DNA of 64,000 nucleotides from assembly GCA_037969055.1 (NCBI GenBank), contig JBBKWR010000119.1:1-64000 (forward strand). The letters run 5' to 3'. Below are positions 62,596 to 64,000 of this stretch, piece after piece. The translations under genes and the position numbers were made by a program. Positions within the stretch are counted from its first letter, which is position 1. Every line of letters starts with the position of its first letter. Source of the DNA: Pelagihabitans sp037969055 (GTDB taxonomy: Bacteria; Bacteroidota; Bacteroidia; Flavobacteriales; Flavobacteriaceae). Below the pieces are notes generated by a model. The model worked only from the letters and a program-made list of their open reading frames with translations, ran no database searches and was not told the origin of the DNA.

Positions 62596-63321
62596 TCAAT
62601 TACGCCCTTTCTCTCCCGGATAGAATTCATGTACCGGGTCACTTTGCCACACTTCCTTGGTATCTACGTCCATTATGGAAAGTGGCCCTTTAAAAGCTGC
62701 GCCCGTATCAATATTCCACACATTGGCAGCTTTTACGGGCAATGTTTTTCCAATGCGGGTGACCGGGGTATGGCCTATGTAAATTTCATTATAATGGGTC
62801 AATCTTTTGGGATACCACGGATCATTTATGGATAGTTTGGGATTCAATGAAAGCGATAATTCCCACAACGTTCTGTCCCAATATAGTGTTTTTGTAAAAT
62901 ATTCAAAAGCAACACCTTTCAAATTGGTAAAGCCCGCGTGCAAGAACATTCGATTGCCACTATCCAAGTGATAATTTATCAAATTTTCATAAAACCTGAG
63001 GTGCCTGTCTATGGTAAGCCCATCCACATTTTTATAGGATGCCGTGGTGGCACTTCCCCCATGCTGTAGCCAGAGGGGATTATCTTTCCCTTCGGTCAGC
63101 CATTCATAACATAAATCATCATGGTTTCCACGAAGAAATATGCAGCTGTGCGTGTCCTGAAGTTCCAGGAGAAAATTTACCGTTTCAACGGCCTGGCTCC
63201 AACCGTCCACATAATCCCCTAGAAAAATTAGCTTGTCAGTCGAGGAAACTGCTGCCCTTGCCATTACCTGTTCCAAGGCCTTTAGGCCAGCATGAATATC
63301 CCCAATGACCAAATTTCTCAT
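62596..63321 (-). CDS. metallophosphatase, PPP-type serine/threonine phosphatase-like
   Basis: 241 residues. Calcineurin-like metal centre motifs: MRNLVIGDIHAGLKALEQVM (GDIH, 8-11), LIFLGDYVDGWSQAVETVNF (GDYVD, 36-40), IFLRGNHDDLCYEWLTEGKD (GNHDD, 62-66) and FLHAGFTNLKGV. The order and spacing match bacterial PPP-family phosphatases, including Ap4A hydrolase-like enzymes, so the substrate could be a phosphoprotein or a dinucleotide. First gene of a likely pair with the desaturase. Confidence 0.9.
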   Translation of the reverse strand: MRNLVIGDIHAGLKALEQVMARAAVSSTDKLIFLGDYVDGWSQAVETVNFLLELQDTHSCIFLRGNHDDLCYEWLTEGKDNPLWLQHGGSATTASYKNVDGLTIDRHLRFYENLINYHLDSGNRMFLHAGFTNLKGVAFEYFTKTLYWDRTLWELSLSLNPKLSINDPWYPKRLTHYNEIYIGHTPVTRIGKTLPVKAANVWNIDTGAAFKGPLSIMDVDTKEVWQSDPVHEFYPGEKGRN

Positions 63322-63561
63322 AACGCAAAAGTCGCAATTAAAGCGATTTGCACAAGCGGAAATCTTACCAAAATAAATATTGTGATTAAAAAGAGATCTC
63401 TTCTTTGTTTGGTTAAAGATGGAATGGAAAGCTTAGTATCCTCTCAAATGGCGCTAATCTTTTAGGGCGGATCACGAAAGGCCCAAACGCTAATATTTCG
63501 GTCAATATTTTGGAATAAAGTACGAATTGTCGTTACCTTGGCCCAAGTAATTTAAGGCTTT

Positions 63562-64000
63562 ATGAAGCAAGTATTTTGTATAGGTGAATTGTTGGTCGAT
63601 TTTGTTGCCGAAAAACAGGGCAACGATCTTTCCAAGGCTGAAATTTTTACTAAAAAGCCGGGAGGTGCCCCTGCAAATGTAGCTTGCGCCATTGCCAAGT
63701 TGGGAGGGAACAGCAAGTTTGTCGGTTGTGTGGGCAAAGATCCTTTCGGTACATATTTGTTGGAAGTCTTAGCGGCAAACCACGTTGATATATCCCTTGT
63801 ACAACGATCAAAAACTTTTACGACCTTGGCCTATGTTTCCATTTCGGAAGATGGGGAGCGGGATTTTGTTTTTAGCCGTGGGGCGGACAAAGAACTAAAG
63901 TATGACCCAGATCTTAAAAATGCCATCAAGGGCAATATGATACATTTGGGCGCAGCCACCGCCTTACTCGGCGGAGATTTGGAAAAAACCTATGGCCGAT
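63562..64000 (+). CDS. PfkB family carbohydrate kinase, 3' end outside window
   Basis: At least 146 residues from the ATG at 63562; the gene runs off the window. MKQVFCIGELLVDFVAEKQG is the usual start, followed by PGGAPANVACAIAKLGGNSK near 34 and the substrate region VGCVGKDPFGTYLLEVLAAN. These are features of ribokinase/PfkB sugar kinases, closest to fructokinases. The catalytic C-terminal part is not seen, so the substrate cannot be set. It is divergent from the metallophosphatase gene across 240 bp of non-coding sequence with no feature that I could support. Confidence 0.85.
   Translation, partial: MKQVFCIGELLVDFVAEKQGNDLSKAEIFTKKPGGAPANVACAIAKLGGNSKFVGCVGKDPFGTYLLEVLAANHVDISLVQRSKTFTTLAYVSISEDGERDFVFSRGADKELKYDPDLKNAIKGNMIHLGAATALLGGDLEKTYGR

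Overview
The window looks like the chromosome of a marine-type member of the Flavobacteriaceae (Bacteroidota). The evidence is AT-rich intergenic DNA, weak Shine-Dalgarno use, many lipoproteins with Bacteroidota-style lipoboxes, TonB-dependent receptors with carboxypeptidase-D-like N-terminal domains, a tryptophan/kynurenine and tyrosine catabolic gene set, and several families common in flavobacteria (DUF3108, DUF1080, the helix-hairpin-helix/OmpA-partner pair). No rRNA, tRNA or CRISPR array was seen.

Region 1 (1 to about 9425) is accessory DNA: one end of an integrative element. It carries short orphan genes, two insertion sequences (an IS1182-type element with a frameshifted transposase and an IS110-type element with a candidate bridge RNA), a lipoprotein serine hydrolase, a beta-helix/membrane protein, an HNH nuclease, a small Cys/His protein and a large serine recombinase. 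Several genes are followed by 120-135 bp imperfect inverted repeats that share arm sequences. The layout is one promoterless-looking gene plus one hairpin, which resembles integron gene cassettes, but no integron integrase is visible. The recombinase gene begins 38 bp from the point where a chromosomal TonB-receptor gene is abruptly cut off. This suggests that the island inserted into that gene through the recombinase, and that the other half of the receptor lies beyond the left edge of the window.

Region 2 (9427-23121) is chromosomal: the cut receptor, a divergent secreted nuclease/phosphatase, a DUF1080 protein, a membrane protein, a decayed small gene, then a compact minus-strand run DUF3108 - tryptophan 2,3-dioxygenase - M23 peptidase - glucose-6-phosphate isomerase, followed by 4-hydroxyphenylpyruvate dioxygenase, a patatin/beta-barrel protein and UvrC.

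Region 3 (23122-44122) holds housekeeping and metabolic genes: 5-formyl-THF cyclo-ligase, the ileS - dksA-like - hypothetical - lspA run, recO with a TonB receptor, NADP-type glutamate dehydrogenase, a trans-sulfuration enzyme, an ArsC-like/EamA pair, nitronate monooxygenase, a YheT-type hydrolase, a c-type cytochrome, DUF819 and SulP transporters.

Region 4 (44123-64000) contains lipoproteins of unknown role, a phytanoyl-CoA dioxygenase-like gene divergent from an AraC regulator, the glycerol-3-phosphate set (gpsA convergent with glpK-glpD), CvpA, a CAP lipoprotein, 3-hydroxyanthranilate dioxygenase with DUF1304 and a CHASE histidine kinase, an ALDH7-type dehydrogenase, an acyl-ACP desaturase, a metallophosphatase and the start of a PfkB sugar kinase. 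Three minus-strand transcription ends in regions 2 and 4 share a GGTTGGTTA-type sequence just before the terminator hairpin, a possible conserved 3'-UTR element.
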